Assembly (NCBI RefSeq): GCF_004001045.1
Contig: NZ_BIMK01000007.1
Location: 310,001 to 374,000, forward strand
Origin: Paenibacillus chibensis
GTDB taxonomy: Bacteria; Bacillota; Bacilli; Paenibacillales; Paenibacillaceae
DNA length: 64,000 nucleotides
Direction of reading: 5' to 3'
Shown here: positions 43,630-52,053 of the stretch, piece after piece
How the letters are laid out: every line of letters begins with the position of its first letter
How positions within the stretch are numbered: the first letter of the stretch is position 1
Position numbers and translations under genes: made by a program
The notes under the pieces: model-generated
Seen by the model: the letters and a program-made list of their open reading frames with translations, nothing else
Told to the model about the DNA's origin: nothing
Databases searched by the model: none

Positions 43630-44438
43630 CGGACGCTCTCCTTTCGGCGGCCGTAAGCCCAGTGATTCGTAGGTCCGCTGCCGCCTCCGAGCTCAAGCGA
43701 ATCCTCGATGGCCGCTTGTATGTACAGCCTGGCCGTATGAACGGCCTCGGGTACGGGTACTCCTTTGGCCAGCTCTGCGGTAATAGCCGCCGAAAAGGTG
43801 CAGCCCGTGCCGTGCGTATGCCGGGTTGCAATCCGTCTGCCTGCCAGCCTCGTGAAGGCCGCACCGTCGTACATCAGATCGACAGCCTCCTCGGTTTCCG
43901 GCGCGTGTCCGCCCTTAATGACGACCATGTTAACGCCGTACTCCGCAATGCGGAGCGCCGCCTCACGACGATCCCCCATAGTCACGATCCGCATTCCTGC
44001 AAGCTCTTCCGCCTCGGGGATGTTCGGGGTAACGATCAGCGCAAGCGGGAGAAGCTTGCGCTTCAGAGCTTCAACCGCATCGCGGCGCAGCAGCTCGGCG
44101 CCTCCTTTGGCGATCATGACCGGATCCACGACGACGCTTCGCCAGCCGAAGGATTCAATCTTGTCCGCCACCGCCTCGATGATGTCCGCGCTGAACAACA
44201 TCCCGGTCTTGACCGCATCCACGCCCAAATCCTTGCCAACCGCTTCCATCTGCTCCGCTACCGCTGCTGGCGTTAACGGATACACGCCTTGAACGCCCAG
44301 CGTGTTCTGCACCGTCACCGCCGTGAGGGCGGACATGCCGAATGCCCCCAGCTCCTGAAACGTTTTGATGTCGGCCTGAATCCCTGCGCCCCCGCCGCTG
44401 TCGGAGCCTGCCACCGTCAATGCTCTGGGCGTGCTCAT
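43626..44438 (-). CDS. thiD: Hydroxymethylpyrimidine (phosphate) kinase
   Basis: 270 aa from ATG 44438. Phosphorylates HMP and HMP-P for thiamine synthesis and salvage. PfkB/ThiD motifs: TVAGSDSGGGAGIQADIK at the start, DPVMIAKGG and the final nucleotide loop THGTGCTFSAAI. The ATG is in an ATGA overlap with the thiM stop; an upstream ATG at 44474 would create a 40-base overlap and is less likely. Confidence 0.96.
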   Translation of the reverse strand: MSTPRALTVAGSDSGGGAGIQADIKTFQELGAFGMSALTAVTVQNTLGVQGVYPLTPAAVAEQMEAVGKDLGVDAVKTGMLFSADIIEAVADKIESFGWRSVVVDPVMIAKGGAELLRRDAVEALKRKLLPLALIVTPNIPEAEELAGMRIVTMGDRREAALRIAEYGVNMVVIKGGHAPETEEAVDLMYDGAAFTRLAGRRIATRHTHGTGCTFSAAITAELAKGVPVPEAVHTARLYIQAAIEDSLELGGGSGPTNHWAYGRRKESVR

Positions 44439-45268
44439 TGCAGAAACCCTCTTCCGGCCAAGGCCCGGTGGCACACAATGGCCTCTTCGTCGATCTCGTA
44501 ACGATCCATCTCGTACAGCGCATCAAGAAACGCCGGTTGAAAGCTTCCCGGTCCGCGGAATCCCCCGGCTTCGAACGCTCTTGAGGCAGCGGCTCCGTAG
44601 AAGGCCAAAGCCGCGGCGCCAACTGCGAGCAGATCATTCTCTACTGCCGCAAAAGCCCCCATGACCGAGGTCAATAAGCAGCCGGTACCTGTGACCAGGG
44701 TCAGGAGCGGATGTCCGCCGCGGATGACGTAGCCTTTGCTTCCGTCGGTGATCACATCCTCCTTCCCCGTAATGACGACGATCGTGCCGAGACGGTTTGC
44801 GGCCCGGGCGGCCAAATCCACGGGAGCATCCTCTCCCGTATCATCGGCATCCACGCCTTTAATGCCCGCGGACTCGCCAATCAGATGCGCAATTTCCGCC
44901 GCATTGCCCCGTACCATGGATACGCGGACCTCGCGCAGGATGGCCAGTGCCGATTTCGTCCGGAATGCCGTCGCCCCGGCTCCTACCGGATCAAGCAGCA
45001 CCGGAACGCCATGCAGGTTTGCCGACCTTCCCGCAGTGATGGCTGATTCGACCAGCTCTGAACTGAGCGTACCCAGGTTCAGCACCAACGCATCTGCCAT
45101 TTTGGCCATATCCGCCGTTTCCTCACGCGCGTAAGCCATCACGGGAGAAGCGCCGATGGCGAGCAGCCCGTTGGCCGTAAAATTCGTGACGACCACGTTC
45201 GTCATATTATGTATGAGCGGCCGCCGCTGCTTGATTGCCCGGGGAAGATGCTGCATATTCGGAATCAT
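44435..45268 (-). CDS. thiM: Hydroxyethylthiazole kinase
   Basis: 277 aa. Salvages thiazole by phosphorylation. Seen: PLIHNMTNVVVTNFTANGLLA, LLDPVGAGATAFR, VRGNAAEI and the ATP site TGTGCLLTSVMGAF. GGAGG lies seven bases before ATG, inside the end of tenA, with an ATGA overlap. Confidence 0.96.
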   Translation of the reverse strand: MIPNMQHLPRAIKQRRPLIHNMTNVVVTNFTANGLLAIGASPVMAYAREETADMAKMADALVLNLGTLSSELVESAITAGRSANLHGVPVLLDPVGAGATAFRTKSALAILREVRVSMVRGNAAEIAHLIGESAGIKGVDADDTGEDAPVDLAARAANRLGTIVVITGKEDVITDGSKGYVIRGGHPLLTLVTGTGCLLTSVMGAFAAVENDLLAVGAAALAFYGAAASRAFEAGGFRGPGSFQPAFLDALYEMDRYEIDEEAIVCHRALAGRGFLQ

Positions 45269-45963
45269 GCTCCCACCTCCTCTGCTTGCGGCAGATCAAC
45301 CGGCCAGTCCTCCAAGCGGTAAGCCATATCCCAAAACATATACTCCAGCTGGCAGCTCTTCAGGAAATGCTCCATCAGCCGTTGCTTGCGGGCCGGAGTC
45401 AGCGTTTGCGCGGAGTCGTCCAGCACATGGCGCAGCTGCTCCGTAATGCCGAATTCCCGGTCTCCATAGAAATGCATCCAGTCATAAAAAGGGTGGGAAG
45501 GCTCCGGATTTATCTCTTCAAGCAGTTTGCGCCCAATCTCCACATAGGTCCATGGACATGGCAGCATGGCCGCAACGATGTCTTCCAAGGCTCCTTCATA
45601 GGCAGCATTCAGCATATGCCGGACATAATGGTCGGCGGAAGGGGCAAGGGGATATCCCTGCAGCTGTTCGTAAGTCACACCGGCGACCTCGCAGAAATTT
45701 TGATGCGGATGCGTTTCGCTGTTCAGAATAAACGAAATTTGTTCGTTGAAAAGAGCCATGACAGAACGGTCGGCGCATCTGGAGATCGCAATGCCATAAA
45801 TCCGGATGTAAGCGTTCAGGTATTCGAAATCCTGCTTCACGTAATGCATCAGCTGTTCCTTCCGCAGCGTTCCTTCCGCAATTCCCCGCACGAACGGATG
45901 ATCCAAAATCGCTTGGAAAATCGGGTCCGCCGCGCTTCTCAGTTCTTCGGTAAAACGGGCCAT
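45265..45963 (-). CDS. tenA: Aminopyrimidine aminohydrolase / thiaminase II
   Basis: 232 aa. TenA hydrolyses degraded thiamine pyrimidines to HMP for salvage. All-helical fold with conserved HPFVRGIAEGTLRKEQLMHYVKQDFEYL near the N-terminus (catalytic region), a central Cys-containing MLPCPWTYVEIGR and C-terminal FLKSCQLEYMFWDMAY. GGAGG 10 bases before ATG. First gene of the thiamine salvage operon, downstream of a TPP riboswitch. Confidence 0.95.
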   Translation of the reverse strand: MARFTEELRSAADPIFQAILDHPFVRGIAEGTLRKEQLMHYVKQDFEYLNAYIRIYGIAISRCADRSVMALFNEQISFILNSETHPHQNFCEVAGVTYEQLQGYPLAPSADHYVRHMLNAAYEGALEDIVAAMLPCPWTYVEIGRKLLEEINPEPSHPFYDWMHFYGDREFGITEQLRHVLDDSAQTLTPARKQRLMEHFLKSCQLEYMFWDMAYRLEDWPVDLPQAEEVGA

Positions 45964-46115
45964 TTATGAAGCACCTCCGCATCAATTGGATGAAATCCCC
46001 GCAAGGAGCCGCCGGATCCGCATACATAATGCAATGGCACAGCATACGCCAGCATGAAGAGGATCATCATGAAAACAAGGAGATGAAACTTCGAGGCAAA
46101 AGCTTTTTTTCGATC

Positions 46116-46146
46116 AAAAAAAGCCGCCCCGAAATGGAGCGGCTTC
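46116..46146 (-). terminator. Riboswitch-linked terminator of the thiamine operon
   Basis: Minus strand stem GAAGCCGCTCC / GGGGCGGCTT with TTTTTT, downstream of the TPP aptamer and about 150 bases before tenA. Expected to form when TPP is bound. Confidence 0.85.
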
Positions 46147-46187
46147 ATCAAGTCAGCAGGATAAATAAACATCGATCCTCAAGAGAA

Positions 46188-46283
46188 GTCCGTCTCCACT
46201 TCCCTACGCCGGTATGATCCGGATCAGGTTCAAAGGGTCCAAGCATCCTTGTCTCAGCCGCTCTGAATCGCGGCTCCCCTAGT
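46188..46283 (-). ncRNA. TPP riboswitch (THI element)
   Basis: Minus strand carries the conserved aptamer segments AGGGGAGCC, GGCTGAGAC, GGACCCTTTGAACCTGATC, and ATACCGGCGTAGGGAAGTGG in correct order. It precedes tenA-thiM-thiD-thiE and would end transcription when thiamine pyrophosphate is abundant. Confidence 0.96.
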
Positions 46284-46314
46284 GGATTTCGTATGAAATT
46301 CTTATTCACGACTT

Positions 46315-46343
46315 ACTTTAGCCCCGATTGGCCATCTTGTCAA
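46315..46343 (-). promoter_or_regulatory. Promoter of the thiamine operon
   Basis: Minus strand perfect -35 TTGACA (46338-46343), 17-base spacer, -10 TAAAGT (46315-46320), about 25 bases ahead of the TPP aptamer. Confidence 0.75.
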
Positions 46344-46364
46344 TTCCATTTCCGGACCATTCGC

Positions 46365-48707
46365 TCAGCTGATCCTTTTCACCAGTTCCGATCCGCTCTG
46401 AATCAGCACAGTCGTGGTACCCTGGATGTGACTAAGATCAATATACCGGTCTTCATCGACATCCTTTGCCTCCCACTCGTTCAGACGCACGATGTAGCCG
46501 ATCCTTTTCGTGTATGCCGGCACTATCATCGTGGCTACGGCTCTGCCATGCTCGACCTGTACAAAATCCAGCCGCTGTTCGCCGAGTCCGGTGCCCCAAA
46601 CCCATAAATTCCAGCCCTCATATTTCCCGTCAGGCCGTTCATACTGAAAATCAACCCGTTTGGTTGGCCGCGGCGTACCGCCGATTTCCTCGTAAAGCAC
46701 CATCATGGATAAGGCCGGAACGGTGACGGCTTCATCCACGAGCAGCTCCAGCGCCTGGTCGCCGGCATGCTCGGCGTTAACGGCGACTTTCCAGCCGGTA
46801 ATGGAAAAAGGGATATCGAGCCGGACCTGATCTTGGTTGGCGTTATAGATGACAATGATATTTTTCCACGTATCGCCGTTGGCGAAATCCTTCAGCCGGT
46901 ACGCCACCGTATTGTCCCGGCAGCGAAGCACCTCCAGATGCTTTTCCACCTGCTCCCGGGAGGTCATGCGAAAGGCCGGGTGGTTTTTCCGAAGCGTGAT
47001 GAGCCCCCGATAGTAATCAAAAACAGGCTTGAATCTCCGTTTGTTCTGCCAACGGATCGTATTGATCAGATCACCGCTGCGGTAGCTGTTATGGTCGCCG
47101 TATTTCGTGCGCAGCAGCTCCTCTCCGGCCTGAATCATCGGGATGCCTTGGGATGTGAGCACGATTCCATTCGCCAGCACGGCGCGCTTCACGGTTTCGC
47201 TGCCCATGATGTGGTCATGATCTACGCTGCGATACGGGTCCGATTGCTCCACCGCTTCCCGCAAGCTTCCGCCGTCGGTAAGCCGCCCGTCCCGGATTTC
47301 CCGGAAGCCGGCATCATCCCGCAGCCCCTGCGTAAGCAGCACCTTATCCCAGAGGTTCAAATTATCGTGTACGGTGACATAATTGATCGTTTCGAGCGGA
47401 GAATCCGTAAAGTCATGTACGGCCCCCTTAACCCCTTCCAGCACTGCGCTTTCAAGTCCTTGCTGGCCTGTCGCAAAGCCTTTTCCCCCGCCGTCGCTGT
47501 CGCCTTTGAGGGCACCGCGGAAGTGGTCGTTGAACACCGCAAAACCTCTTCCTCTTTGGGTTCCCTTCAGCGTTTGCTGCTGCAGCGGTGTTTCTCCCCC
47601 CGTCCAGGGCTCCCCGTAAATGAGCAGGCTCGGATCCACTTCGCGGTGCAGCATTTCGGTAACCTGCTCTATGGTACCGGTATCAATCAAACCCATCAAA
47701 TCGAAGCGGAAGCCGTCCACGTGATATTCCTCGGCCCAATATCTGACCGAATCCAAAATATACTTGCGAACCATCGGCCGCTCCGTGGCCAATTCATTGC
47801 CCACACCCGACCCGTTTGTAAGCCGGCCTTCGGCATCCCGGCGATAGAAGTACCCCGGCGCAGCCGCCTCGAAGGGGCCATGCTCGACGCTATACGTATG
47901 GTTGTATACCACGTCCATGATGAGCCTTATGCCTTTGCGGTGCAAGGCCATCACCATTTCCTTGAACTCAAGTATCCGGACTCCGGGTACGGTTGGATCG
48001 GTCGCATAAGACCCTTCGGGTACGTTCAGATGCTGCGGATCATACCCCCAATTATACTCCGGCTCGGACGCGCCCGAATCATCGTTCTGCAGTTCATTGA
48101 CCGTTTGGAAATCGAATACGGGCAGCAAATGGACATGCGTGACGCCCAGCTCCGCCAGATGGTCGATCCCGATCGCGTTCCCGTCCCTGTCCCGCAGTCC
48201 GGTCTCGGTAAACGCTTTAAATTTTCCCTTATACTGAAATCCCGCATCCGGATCGGACGAAAAATCCCGCACATGCAGCTCATATAGCACCGCATCCTGA
48301 GCACCCCGCATGGGAGGACGCTGATCTTCCTCCCACCCTGAAGGATTCCAATTCTGCATATTTATAATGGCTGATCTGGCCCCGTTCGCGCTCACAGCCC
48401 GTGAATACGGATCTGCAACATAACGGATGCTGCCATCGTCTCCTTCGATCTTATACATGTAATACCGGCCGGCAAGATCACCGTAGAATCGCAAAAACCA
48501 GATGCCGTTATTCAAGCTCTTCATCCCGATTTCCAGACCGTCCGTATGAACCGTTACCTCACCCGCGGCATTATAGTTTCCCGCATCCTGGTAGAGAGCC
48601 AGCGTGACTTTGGCGGCATCGGGCGCCCACAGCTTGAATATGCTTTCCGTTTTGGCGTAAGTGCAGCCCAAATCACGGCCATCGTAAACCGTCGTACCTT
48701 CATTCAT
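46365..48707 (-). CDS. pulA: Type I pullulanase with C-terminal CBM41-like domain
   Basis: 780 aa from ATG 48707. Hydrolyses alpha-1,6 branches of pullulan and glycogen. An N-terminal CBM48-like domain (about 15-100: SIFKLWAPDAAKVTL) precedes a GH13 barrel with the type I signature YNWGYDP, nucleophile Asp in DGFRFDLMG, acid/base Glu in LIYGEPWTGG and the HDN motif VTVHDNLNLWDK. The last 110 residues look like the PUD/CBM41 domain (VDFQYERPDGKYEGWNLWVWGTG), which usually sits at the N-terminus. No signal peptide. The ATG was chosen over a GTG three codons earlier. Confidence 0.95.
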   Translation of the reverse strand: MNEGTTVYDGRDLGCTYAKTESIFKLWAPDAAKVTLALYQDAGNYNAAGEVTVHTDGLEIGMKSLNNGIWFLRFYGDLAGRYYMYKIEGDDGSIRYVADPYSRAVSANGARSAIINMQNWNPSGWEEDQRPPMRGAQDAVLYELHVRDFSSDPDAGFQYKGKFKAFTETGLRDRDGNAIGIDHLAELGVTHVHLLPVFDFQTVNELQNDDSGASEPEYNWGYDPQHLNVPEGSYATDPTVPGVRILEFKEMVMALHRKGIRLIMDVVYNHTYSVEHGPFEAAAPGYFYRRDAEGRLTNGSGVGNELATERPMVRKYILDSVRYWAEEYHVDGFRFDLMGLIDTGTIEQVTEMLHREVDPSLLIYGEPWTGGETPLQQQTLKGTQRGRGFAVFNDHFRGALKGDSDGGGKGFATGQQGLESAVLEGVKGAVHDFTDSPLETINYVTVHDNLNLWDKVLLTQGLRDDAGFREIRDGRLTDGGSLREAVEQSDPYRSVDHDHIMGSETVKRAVLANGIVLTSQGIPMIQAGEELLRTKYGDHNSYRSGDLINTIRWQNKRRFKPVFDYYRGLITLRKNHPAFRMTSREQVEKHLEVLRCRDNTVAYRLKDFANGDTWKNIIVIYNANQDQVRLDIPFSITGWKVAVNAEHAGDQALELLVDEAVTVPALSMMVLYEEIGGTPRPTKRVDFQYERPDGKYEGWNLWVWGTGLGEQRLDFVQVEHGRAVATMIVPAYTKRIGYIVRLNEWEAKDVDEDRYIDLSHIQGTTTVLIQSGSELVKRIS

Positions 48708-48766
48708 GATTTTCACACCACCATATTCTTGACATTCGATGTATGCAAAATCGCTCTAACACATCC

Positions 48767-48795
48767 TATGTGTCTTTGTTGCCATTTGCAAGGGT
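48767..48795 (-). promoter_or_regulatory. Possible promoter of pulA
   Basis: Minus strand TTGCAA followed by a 17-base spacer and TAGGAT, about 60 bases before the pulA start. Confidence 0.4.
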
Positions 48796-48872
48796 TTATA
48801 TGCGTTATATCGGCCCAAATTCCTGCAGGGTGAATAGAAAAGGACAGGTTTCTTGGGTTTCTTGGGCAAGAG

Positions 48873-48902
48873 TTGCACAAGGTTTCGTAAAAAATACATA
48901 AT
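48873..48902 (+). promoter_or_regulatory. Possible promoter of the GtrA gene
   Basis: TTGCAC (48873-48878), 18-base spacer, CATAAT (48897-48902). Confidence 0.45.
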
Positions 48903-48974
48903 AGAGTCATAGAACGGATAACCCGGCGGTGCGGAACGGATTCCGCTATCCGGAGGCTGGAAGGAGAAGGATGC

Positions 48975-49391
48975 GTGGTTGAACGATCGGGACATGACGA
49001 ACTGAAGCGCTTCATCCGTTTCGGCATCGTGGGCGTGAGCAATACTCTGGTTGACTTTATTGTGTTTTTTCTTGTACATTCCTTGCTTGGAAGCATAGTC
49101 GGGCAAATCGTTTCCTATGCGGCGGGCATGCTGAACAGCTACATTCTGAACCGCCGCTGGACATTCGGTCAAAAGCACGCCCGCGATTATGGCCAAATGC
49201 TCCGCTTTATAGCGGTCAATGCAGTCATTGCCGCCGGTACGGCCCTCCTGCTGAGCCTGATGGACAAACACCTTCCTCTCGTTGCCGCCAAGCTGCTGGT
49301 GACGGCTGCCGGGGTGTTCATCAACTATTTTGTAAGCCGTACCTGGGTATTCCGCCCAAAGCATGCGGAAGAGCAGACCGAAATCAAATAA
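48975..49391 (+). CDS. GtrA family membrane protein
   Basis: 138 aa with four membrane helices. Family pattern: FIRFGIVGVSNTLVDF at the N-terminus, SYILNRRWTFGQ between helices 2 and 3, and NYFVSRTWVF at the end. GtrA-like proteins are thought to flip lipid-linked sugars or aid cell-surface polysaccharide synthesis. GTG start with GGAG eight bases upstream. It stands alone, with no glycosyltransferase beside it. Confidence 0.93.
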   Translation: MVERSGHDELKRFIRFGIVGVSNTLVDFIVFFLVHSLLGSIVGQIVSYAAGMLNSYILNRRWTFGQKHARDYGQMLRFIAVNAVIAAGTALLLSLMDKHLPLVAAKLLVTAAGVFINYFVSRTWVFRPKHAEEQTEIK

Positions 49392-49434
49392 AGGCGTGCC
49401 GGATGAAACCAATCATCCGCACGCCTCTTCTTTT
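49392..49434. terminator. Terminator between GtrA and gcvH
   Basis: Stem GGCGTGCCGGATGA / TCATCCGCACGCC with a six-base loop and TTCTTTT; converging genes on both sides. Confidence 0.85.
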
Positions 49435-49442
49435 GTCATGCT

Positions 49443-49835
49443 CTATTCTTCCAGGAACTTTTCGTACTGCTCGGCGCTGAGCAAAGCCGCCAGCTGCTCT
49501 TCGAGGTCGCCTTGAACCTCGATTTCTGCCATCCATCCGCCTTCATAAGGCTCATTGTTCACCAGTTCAGGCTCATCGGCGAGCTGCGAATTGATCTTCG
49601 TGATTTGACCGGCGACAGGGCTGAACAGGTCCGATACGGTTTTGACGGATTCAATCGTCCCGATGCTCTCCTCGGCTTTGATCTCCGCGCCTTCTTCCGG
49701 CAGTTCCACAAACACGATATCGCCCAGCTGATGCTGCGCAAAATCGCTGATGCCGATGCGCACGACACTTCCGCTAACCTTTTCTACCCATTCATGGTCC
49801 TTGCTGTACCAACGGTTCTCTTTCACATTGCTCAT
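49443..49835 (-). CDS. gcvH: Glycine cleavage system H protein
   Basis: 130 aa. Carries the lipoyl arm that shuttles the methylamine group from GcvP to GcvT. The lipoylated Lys65 is in TIESVKTVSDLFSPVAG; the rest fits the family (WVEKVSGSVVRIGISDFAQHQLGDIVFVELP). ATG 49835 was chosen over a TTG three codons earlier. It lies 69 bases after sdaAA and is probably cotranscribed with the serine dehydratase genes, under the same glycine riboswitch, rather than with gcvT-gcvPA-gcvPB. Confidence 0.96.
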   Translation of the reverse strand: MSNVKENRWYSKDHEWVEKVSGSVVRIGISDFAQHQLGDIVFVELPEEGAEIKAEESIGTIESVKTVSDLFSPVAGQITKINSQLADEPELVNNEPYEGGWMAEIEVQGDLEEQLAALLSAEQYEKFLEE

Positions 49836-49904
49836 TCTTTTCAACTCTCCTTCGATTAGTGTAATGATCGGATGACATGTTTGGCGGCAATGAGTCCTTC
49901 AGCC

Positions 49905-50828
49905 TTAGCTGTTGTCTGAAGGCGGCTGCTTGGCCTCCTTGGCTTTTCTGCGGCGCTGCTCCACCAATTCCTTGGTCAGCTTGCGACCGGTAGGTGTCGC
50001 GGCCAGCCCGCCCTTTCCGGTTTCGCGGTGCTTGGTTGGCATGGCGCTGCCCACCTCCAGCATGACGCCGATAACTTCATCGGCAGGAATGACGCTGCCG
50101 ACCCCGGCCAGGGCCATATCGGCCGCAGCCAGCGCGGTAACGGCTCCAAGGCCGTTGCGCACGATGCAGGGGATTTCCACCAGCCCGGCTACCGGATCAC
50201 AGATCAGGCCCAGGCAGTTCTTGAGCGCAAGGCCGACGGCATGAACCGCCTGCTGCGCCGATCCTCCGCGAAGCTCCACCATCGCTCCGGCTGCCATGCC
50301 GATCGCCGACCCGACTTCCGCCTGACAGCCCCCTTCCGCTCCGGAGATGGAGGCGTTATTGGCGATGACATAACCGATGGCTCCGGCGGCGAACAAGCCG
50401 CGAACCATCCGGTCATCATCCCAGCTGAAGCGTTCCTGCGTGCTGACGAATACGCCGGGGATGATGCCGCAGGAGCCCGCTGTCGGTGTAGCGATGATTC
50501 GGCCCATGGAGGCATTCACTTCGGAGACGGCAAGCGCGTAAGCCATGGCGGCTGCAGAAGGTCCGCCGAGCGATGGCTCATTGTGCTGCATGTAATCCGC
50601 GACCTTCTTGGCATCCCCACCCGTCAGTCCGCTGCGGGATTTGGTATTGCCGGTCAGCCCTTTCTGGACGGCTTCCTTCATCACCTGATAATAATCCGCC
50701 ATCTGCCGGAACACGTCTTCCTCGGAAATTCCCGTTTCCTTGGCTTGATCCTCCAGCATTACTTCGGCAATCGTTTTGTTCTCTTTCAGGCAGATGTCTG
50801 CCAGCTGTTCCAGTGTTTCAAATCTCAT
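49905..50828 (-). CDS. sdaAA: L-serine dehydratase, iron-sulfur type, alpha subunit
   Basis: 307 aa. Converts L-serine to pyruvate and ammonia with a [4Fe-4S] cluster. The family stretch TKSRSGLTGGDAKK, PTAGSCGIIPGV, NNASISGAEGGCQAEVGSA, and KNCLGLICDPVAG holds the three cluster Cys. The C-terminus is basic. AAAGGAG 11 bases before ATG, and seven bases after sdaAB. Confidence 0.96.
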   Translation of the reverse strand: MRFETLEQLADICLKENKTIAEVMLEDQAKETGISEEDVFRQMADYYQVMKEAVQKGLTGNTKSRSGLTGGDAKKVADYMQHNEPSLGGPSAAAMAYALAVSEVNASMGRIIATPTAGSCGIIPGVFVSTQERFSWDDDRMVRGLFAAGAIGYVIANNASISGAEGGCQAEVGSAIGMAAGAMVELRGGSAQQAVHAVGLALKNCLGLICDPVAGLVEIPCIVRNGLGAVTALAAADMALAGVGSVIPADEVIGVMLEVGSAMPTKHRETGKGGLAATPTGRKLTKELVEQRRRKAKEAKQPPSDNS

Positions 50829-50835
50829 AGGTCAA

Positions 50836-51510
50836 CTAGCTCCTTTGGGTCAAATCGATCATCGTCACTTCCAGAATATGCGGAAGCTTCATCATCTCGT
50901 TGATTGCATTCGCCGACGGAGCGGAATCGAGTTCAAAGACGGTCATGGCCGCTTCGCTGCGTCCTTTGCGGTCCACGTCCATATAGCCGATATTCACGCC
51001 TTCCCGGCTGAGCAGCGCCGTCAGGCTGGCCAGCACGCCCTGGCTGTCGGAGTGTGTCACCGCTATTGTCGGATACTCCCCCGTTATTTGGACATCGAAG
51101 CCATTCAGGGAGTAAACCGCAATAGTGCCCCCGCCAATGGAGGCGGCTACGATCTCCGCTTTACGCTCACCAGAGCGCAGCGTGATTTTCACCGAATTCG
51201 GATGCGGCCCGTTGCCTTTTCCCTGCACCCATTCCATGCTCATTCCGGCTTTCTCCGCTTCAATATCCGCTTCCGGAATCCGTTCATCATCCGTGTCATA
51301 ATCAAGAAGACCGGCCGTTAGCGCCAGATCCGTTCCATGCCCCCAGTAGGTTTCGGCAAAAGATCCGAACAGCGTCATCTGCGCCGTCTCGGGCTGACAG
51401 CCAAGCAGCTGGCGAGCCACTCTGCCGATCCGGACAGCGCCCGCCGTATGGGAGCTGGAGGGTCCAACCATGGAGGGACCGATGATGGAAAATACATTTT
51501 TGAATCTCAA
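50836..51510 (-). CDS. sdaAB: L-serine dehydratase, beta subunit
   Basis: 224 aa. Has the family start SIIGPSMVGPSSSHTAGAVRIG and a C-terminal ACT domain (ITGEYPTIAVTHSDSQGVLASLTALL, then EGVNIGYMDVDRK) that likely binds serine. TTG start with GGAG 11 bases upstream. First gene after the tandem glycine riboswitch, so serine breakdown is tied to glycine level. Confidence 0.96.
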   Translation of the reverse strand: MRFKNVFSIIGPSMVGPSSSHTAGAVRIGRVARQLLGCQPETAQMTLFGSFAETYWGHGTDLALTAGLLDYDTDDERIPEADIEAEKAGMSMEWVQGKGNGPHPNSVKITLRSGERKAEIVAASIGGGTIAVYSLNGFDVQITGEYPTIAVTHSDSQGVLASLTALLSREGVNIGYMDVDRKGRSEAAMTVFELDSAPSANAINEMMKLPHILEVTMIDLTQRS

Positions 51511-51581
51511 GGTCTTCCACGCTCCTGTAATAGGTATTCATATCAGGAAGTTGTACAGTCGTCCAAAAGCCCAGCAAAAAA

Positions 51582-51622
51582 GGACAGCAAAAAAAGGTAT
51601 GCAGCACCTTTTTTCTCTGTCC
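51582..51622 (-). terminator. Expression-platform hairpin of the sda glycine riboswitch
   Basis: Minus strand outer arms GGACAG / CTGTCC enclose AAAGGT-GCTGCAT-ACCTTTTTTT. The hairpin shares bases with the end of aptamer 2, so glycine binding should prevent it. Confidence 0.7.
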
Positions 51623-51801
51623 CTTGTACCTGAGAGTTTAAACGGAATCCATCGTTTCCGCGTTCCCCTTGGGTGGCTGACGCTCTCTCCAGAGCTGCGT
51701 CCGGCGACGGTTCCTTGTACCTGAGAGATTAGCTGCGCGGCCTGTGCATGCCTGCAGCTTGCTCCTTCGGTGCCGTCCCTGTCCAGGACGGTCTCTCCCG
51801 T
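51618..51801 (-). ncRNA. Tandem glycine riboswitch ahead of sdaAB-sdaAA-gcvH
   Basis: Two glycine aptamers on the minus strand, each with CGGGAGAG or GGAGAG, CTCTCAGGTACAAGG and GGAC segments; the repeats TCTCAGGTACAAGG are plain in both. Orientation and position match control of sdaAB. Glycine riboswitches usually turn genes on. Confidence 0.93.
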
Positions 51802-51868
51802 TCGCCTTCATCCGCTATATATGGAAATCATCGATATTCTGTAACCATTTACAATCCTAATCCCCTTA

Positions 51869-51898
51869 AGAATAAAGCAGAGCGAACAGCGGTGTCAA
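51869..51898 (-). promoter_or_regulatory. Promoter of the sda operon
   Basis: Minus strand TTGACA (51893-51898), 18-base spacer, TATTCT (51869-51874), about 60 bases ahead of the riboswitch. Confidence 0.6.
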
Positions 51899-52053
51899 TA
51901 TAACGTCTTCCCCGTTTTGCAGATTCCCCGGCCAGCCGTTTAGCGTATCGTCCGCTTGCCAAAATCCCGAGACACCATTTTCCTTTCGAGAGCATATATT
52001 CCCCTTTATATTCCACAACAAACGCTTTCATTCTAACCTATGCATTCTCCGCT

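Noticed and set aside
46767..48287. 506-codon plus-strand ORF
   Set aside because: Antisense shadow of the pullulanase gene; no ribosome site or family resemblance.
51849..52031. 60-codon minus-strand ORF ahead of the sda riboswitch
   Set aside because: It overlaps the sda promoter and has no family or good ribosome site.
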